Below, piece by piece: positions 42,477 to 45,437 of a DNA stretch of 45,437 bases (positions within the stretch are counted from its first letter, which is position 1; every line of letters starts with the position of its first letter). The stretch is from JADJLQ01 sp034439915 (GTDB lineage Bacteria > Bacteroidota > Bacteroidia > Chitinophagales > Saprospiraceae), in contig JAWXBI010000178.1 in assembly GCA_034439915.1 (NCBI GenBank), positions 1 through 45,437 on the forward strand, given 5' to 3'. The notes beneath the pieces were generated by a model. The model did no database searches. It was not told the DNA's origin and saw nothing but the letters and a program-made list of their open reading frames with translations. The translations under genes and the position numbers were made by a program.

Positions 42477-44963
42477 ATGAAGGTCTTAAAAAGAAGCGGG
42501 AAGCACGAAGAAGTCTCCTTCGACAAAATCACAGCCCGCATAAAAAAACTGTGCTACGGTTTAAATTCTACTTTCGTCGAACCCATTGAAATCGCCAAAC
42601 GCGTGATCATCGGGCTTTACGACGGGGTCAAAACTACTGACCTCGATGTATTAGCTGCTGAAACAGCGGCTTCACTCGCTACAGTACACCCCGATTATGC
42701 CCAACTTGCCGCCCGCATTGCAGTATCCAATCTGCATAAGGAAACTAAAAAATCCTTTTCAGAGACCATACACGATCTGTACAACTATATTGATCCTAAA
42801 AACCAGCAACCGGCAGGCCTGATTGGCAAGGAAACTTATGAAATCGTGATGCAGTATGCCGATGAACTGGACTCTGCTATCATTTATGACCGGGACTATA
42901 GCTTCGATTATTTTGGGTTCAAAACGCTGGAGCGCTCCTACCTGCTCCGCATGGACGGGCAGGTGGTGGAAAGGCCTCAACATATGCTGATGCGCGCTGC
43001 CGTCGGTATACATGGTGAAGACCTGACCTCCGTATTGGAGACTTATGAACTCATGTCTGAAAAATGGTTTATCCATGCGACCCCAACCTTATTTAATGCC
43101 GGCACACCAAAACCCCAGCTCTCCTCCTGCTTTTTACTGAGCATGACCGACGATAGCATCTCCGGTATATTCGAAACCCTGGCCCGTTGCGCTAAAATCT
43201 CACAAAGCGCAGGTGGGGTAGGACTGAGCATACACAACATCAGGGCACAAGGCAGTTATATCAAAGGCACCGGGGGTACCAGCAATGGCATCATCCCTAT
43301 GCTTAGGGTCTATAATGATACAGCGCGTTATGTTGATCAGGGTGGAGGAAAGCGCAAAGGCGCGTTTGCAGTTTACCTTGAACCGTGGCATGCTGACATC
43401 TTTGAATTTCTTGAACTAAAGAAAAATAACGGTAAGGAAGAAGTGAGGGCTCGCGACCTGTTTTATGCCATGTGGGTCCCGGATCTGTTTATGGAAAGGG
43501 TTAAAGACAACAGCTCCTGGTCGTTGTTTTGTCCAAACGAGGCTCCCGGCCTGTATGATACCTATGGCAAGGATTTCGAAGCTCTCTACACCCAATATGA
43601 AGCCCAGGGCAAGGCCCGCAAAGTCATCCGCGCACAGGATCTTTGGTTTGCTATACTGGAGTCTCAGATTGAAACGGGCACCCCATATATTCTTTACAAG
43701 GATGCCGCCAACCTCAAATCCAATCAGAAAAACCTGGGTACCATCCGCTCGAGCAATCTGTGTACGGAGATCATGGAATACACTTCTGCTGATGAGGTAG
43801 CGGTGTGTAATCTGGCCTCGATCTCCCTCCCGAAATACATCAACAATAAAAAAGAGTTTGATCACCAGCGTTTAATGGAGATTACCAGGGTCATCACCCG
43901 CAACCTCAACCGGATCATTGATATCAATTATTATCCGATCCAGGAAGCCCGCAACAGCAATATGCGCCATCGCCCGATAGGCATTGGTGTACAAGGCCTG
44001 GCCGATGCATTTATACTCATGGGTTATGCTTTCGACAGCCAGGAAGCCCGTCAGCTCAATAAAGAAATATTTGAAACGATCTATTATGGGGCCTTGTTAG
44101 AGTCCTGCACACTTGCTGAGCGAGATGGTGCTTATTCCACCTTCAAAGGCTCACCTACGAGCGAAGGCATCCTCCAATACGATATGTGGAATGTGACCCC
44201 AACCTCCCGCTGGAATTGGGGCGATCTCAAAAAACAAATAAAAAAGCACGGTCTGAGAAATAGTTTATTGCTCGCCCCGATGCCCACAGCCTCCACCTCC
44301 CAGATCCTGGGCAATAACGAATGTTTTGAACCATATACCTCAAACATCTACACCCGCCGCACCCTGTCCGGTGAATACGTAGTCGTCAACAAACACCTGC
44401 TGAATGACCTGGTCAACCTTGGCCTATGGACCAAAGAGATCAGGGAAAAAATTATTGCATCAAATGGATCAATCCAGCACATCATGGAGATCCCGTCCGG
44501 AATAAGGGAGCTGTATAAAACTGCCTGGGAACTCAGCCAGAAGGTATTGATCGATATGTCTGCGGACCGCGGTGCATTTATCTGTCAAAGCCAAAGCCTC
44601 AACCTGTTTGTGGAAAACCCCAATTTTGCCAAACTGTCCTCCATGCATTTTTATGGATGGAGCAAGGGCCTCAAGACGGGTATGTATTACCTCCGCAGCA
44701 AATCCGCAGTAGATGCCATCAAGTTTACCCTGAGCGAAGAATACCAGAAAAAATACGTGACTAAAGAACCGGACCCTAAGCTGGCCGTCAGCGATCTGAC
44801 CGATCAGGACAGTCCTATGGCCAATAGTTCCCGTCCAGCTAGGGTGCCTTCTATTTCACCCCGGGAGACGGTCGTGGCTATGATAGAGGAACCGGTGATG
44901 GTGGTGGAGGGGGTCAAGGCTTGCAGTCTGGATAATCCGGATTGTGAGGCGTGCAGTGCGTAG
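42477..44963 (+). CDS. nrdA: Ribonucleoside-diphosphate reductase, alpha (R1) subunit, class Ia
   Basis: An 828-residue catalytic subunit converting ribonucleoside diphosphates to deoxy forms. An ATP-cone (about 1-95, VLKRSGKHEEVSFDKI) allows dATP feedback inhibition. Catalytic residues are visible: Cys218 (SSCFLLS), Asn427, Cys429 and Glu431 (NLCTEI), and Cys444 (VCNLAS), with the paired Tyr of GMYYLRS near the C-terminus for radical transfer. The tail ends with cysteines 816, 823 and 826 (NPDCEACSA), the redox pair reduced by thioredoxin or glutaredoxin. Length and pattern are typical of class Ia. It is followed by a hairpin terminator at 44997-45036. Confidence 0.97.
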   Translation: MKVLKRSGKHEEVSFDKITARIKKLCYGLNSTFVEPIEIAKRVIIGLYDGVKTTDLDVLAAETAASLATVHPDYAQLAARIAVSNLHKETKKSFSETIHDLYNYIDPKNQQPAGLIGKETYEIVMQYADELDSAIIYDRDYSFDYFGFKTLERSYLLRMDGQVVERPQHMLMRAAVGIHGEDLTSVLETYELMSEKWFIHATPTLFNAGTPKPQLSSCFLLSMTDDSISGIFETLARCAKISQSAGGVGLSIHNIRAQGSYIKGTGGTSNGIIPMLRVYNDTARYVDQGGGKRKGAFAVYLEPWHADIFEFLELKKNNGKEEVRARDLFYAMWVPDLFMERVKDNSSWSLFCPNEAPGLYDTYGKDFEALYTQYEAQGKARKVIRAQDLWFAILESQIETGTPYILYKDAANLKSNQKNLGTIRSSNLCTEIMEYTSADEVAVCNLASISLPKYINNKKEFDHQRLMEITRVITRNLNRIIDINYYPIQEARNSNMRHRPIGIGVQGLADAFILMGYAFDSQEARQLNKEIFETIYYGALLESCTLAERDGAYSTFKGSPTSEGILQYDMWNVTPTSRWNWGDLKKQIKKHGLRNSLLLAPMPTASTSQILGNNECFEPYTSNIYTRRTLSGEYVVVNKHLLNDLVNLGLWTKEIREKIIASNGSIQHIMEIPSGIRELYKTAWELSQKVLIDMSADRGAFICQSQSLNLFVENPNFAKLSSMHFYGWSKGLKTGMYYLRSKSAVDAIKFTLSEEYQKKYVTKEPDPKLAVSDLTDQDSPMANSSRPARVPSISPRETVVAMIEEPVMVVEGVKACSLDNPDCEACSA

Positions 44964-44996
44964 GTTGATTTAATTATAATTAGACTTTAGAATACT

Positions 44997-45036
44997 ATAC
45001 TGGAACACGCAGGTAATGAATACACGTTTCCAGTAT
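44997..45036 (+). terminator. Hairpin downstream of nrdA
   Basis: ATACTGGAA (44997-45005) and TTCCAGTAT (45028-45036) form a 9-bp stem that can extend by ACG/CGT past one bulged base; TTATT follows. It lies 34 bases after the nrdA stop, the place expected for an intrinsic terminator. Confidence 0.65.
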
Positions 45037-45097
45037 TTATTAGCTCTATAAATTACAATTTAATCGACCTACGAGCAGGATTAATAAAAACGAATAC

Positions 45098-45436
45098 TTA
45101 CAATTCAATAATTGTTTGAATCAGATGGACAACCTGATTATACAGGTCTCTATCATTTAATGTATCTATTTTTTGAGCATGCCGAGCCCTGAAATCCAGT
45201 GTTTTGATTTGATCGACCACTATGGTACCGGTAATATTTTTTTGATTGGCTGGTAACGAAACATGGAGGATACTAACAGGTGGAGTAGAGCTAATTGGGC
45301 AAATCAATATCCTTTTGGTCTTTTGATTCAGGCTTTTTTTACTCAAAACCAGGCAGGGTCGGCGTTTTGCCATTTCTGTTCCCAACTGGGGATTTAAATC
45401 TAGTAACCTCAGGCGAGGACGCCTTGAAGAACCGCG
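45098..45436 (-). CDS. PemK/MazF family toxin, N-terminus cut by the window edge
   Basis: The frame is open from the right edge of the window to a TAA at 45098. The best start inside the window is TTG at 45385, but homology begins earlier: LLDLNPQ upstream of LGTEMAKRRPCLVLS matches the canonical opening of the fold (LVDLNP..G.E..KRRP.LVLS), so the true start lies at or beyond the edge. Later blocks are CPISSTPP, GTIVVDQIKTLDFRAR and LNDRDLYNQVVHLIQ. The family is a ribosome-independent mRNA endonuclease of type II toxin-antitoxin modules. The antitoxin gene, normally upstream, would lie outside. The residues between RG and LLDLNP are odd (SSRRPRLR), possibly an altered N-terminus. Confidence 0.82.
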   Translation of the reverse strand, partial: RGSSRRPRLRLLDLNPQLGTEMAKRRPCLVLSKKSLNQKTKRILICPISSTPPVSILHVSLPANQKNITGTIVVDQIKTLDFRARHAQKIDTLNDRDLYNQVVHLIQTIIEL

Positions 45437-45437
45437 A

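Overview
The window looks like a chromosomal segment of a member of the Bacteroidota, most likely of the Saprospiria type. The evidence is an alternative complex III (ActABCDEF) cluster joined to an aa3-type oxidase cluster in the order usual for Bacteroidota, initiation without clear Shine-Dalgarno sites, several exact TAnnTTTG promoter boxes, an nrdB-nrdA order with a eukaryote-like R2, and a DUF1501/cytochrome pair. No rRNA, tRNA, CRISPR array or transposase gene was seen. Taxonomy is inferred from gene content only.

Layout. 1-84: tail of an enoyl-CoA hydratase gene, followed by heptamer and octamer tandem repeats. 253-4152 (minus): DUF1501 and PSCyt1/DUF1549/DUF1553 pair. 4342-5712 (minus): a fused GpgS-like glycosyltransferase and HAD phosphatase. 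5930-9266: small secreted protein, HtrA-like protease, mltG and panB. 9425-10219: thyA. 10460-29017: about 18.5 kb of co-directional respiratory genes: actA-F, cox subunit II (with a C-terminal OmpA-like domain), subunit I, ctaB, two subunit III genes, subunit IV, a degenerate Sco-like protein, an LtaS-like sulfatase-fold enzyme, DUF420 and a small Cys-motif membrane protein. 29172-33597: a tightly packed SDR/ROK/SIS/MetE-like/metallo-beta-lactamase-fold operon. 33634-36366: NDH-2, a TauE/SafE permease and an unknown protein. 36403-39734 (minus): SDR, YceI and SppA. 39984-40934: CorA. 41368-44963: nrdB-nrdA. 45098-end (minus): a PemK/MazF-like toxin cut by the window edge.

How the genes work together. 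The central block encodes an electron-transfer chain from quinol through ACIII (ActB/C/D/F and the haem proteins ActA and ActE) to an aa3-type oxidase, together with haem O synthesis and assembly factors. NDH-2 downstream could feed this quinone pool. thyA and nrdBA supply DNA precursors, and panB supplies pantothenate. The most unusual observation is the subunit II-OmpA fusion, which predicts a respiratory oxidase physically tethered to peptidoglycan. Next in interest are the predicted one-polypeptide glucosylglycerate synthase/phosphatase and the uncharacterised sugar-type operon carrying a core-MetE methyltransferase.
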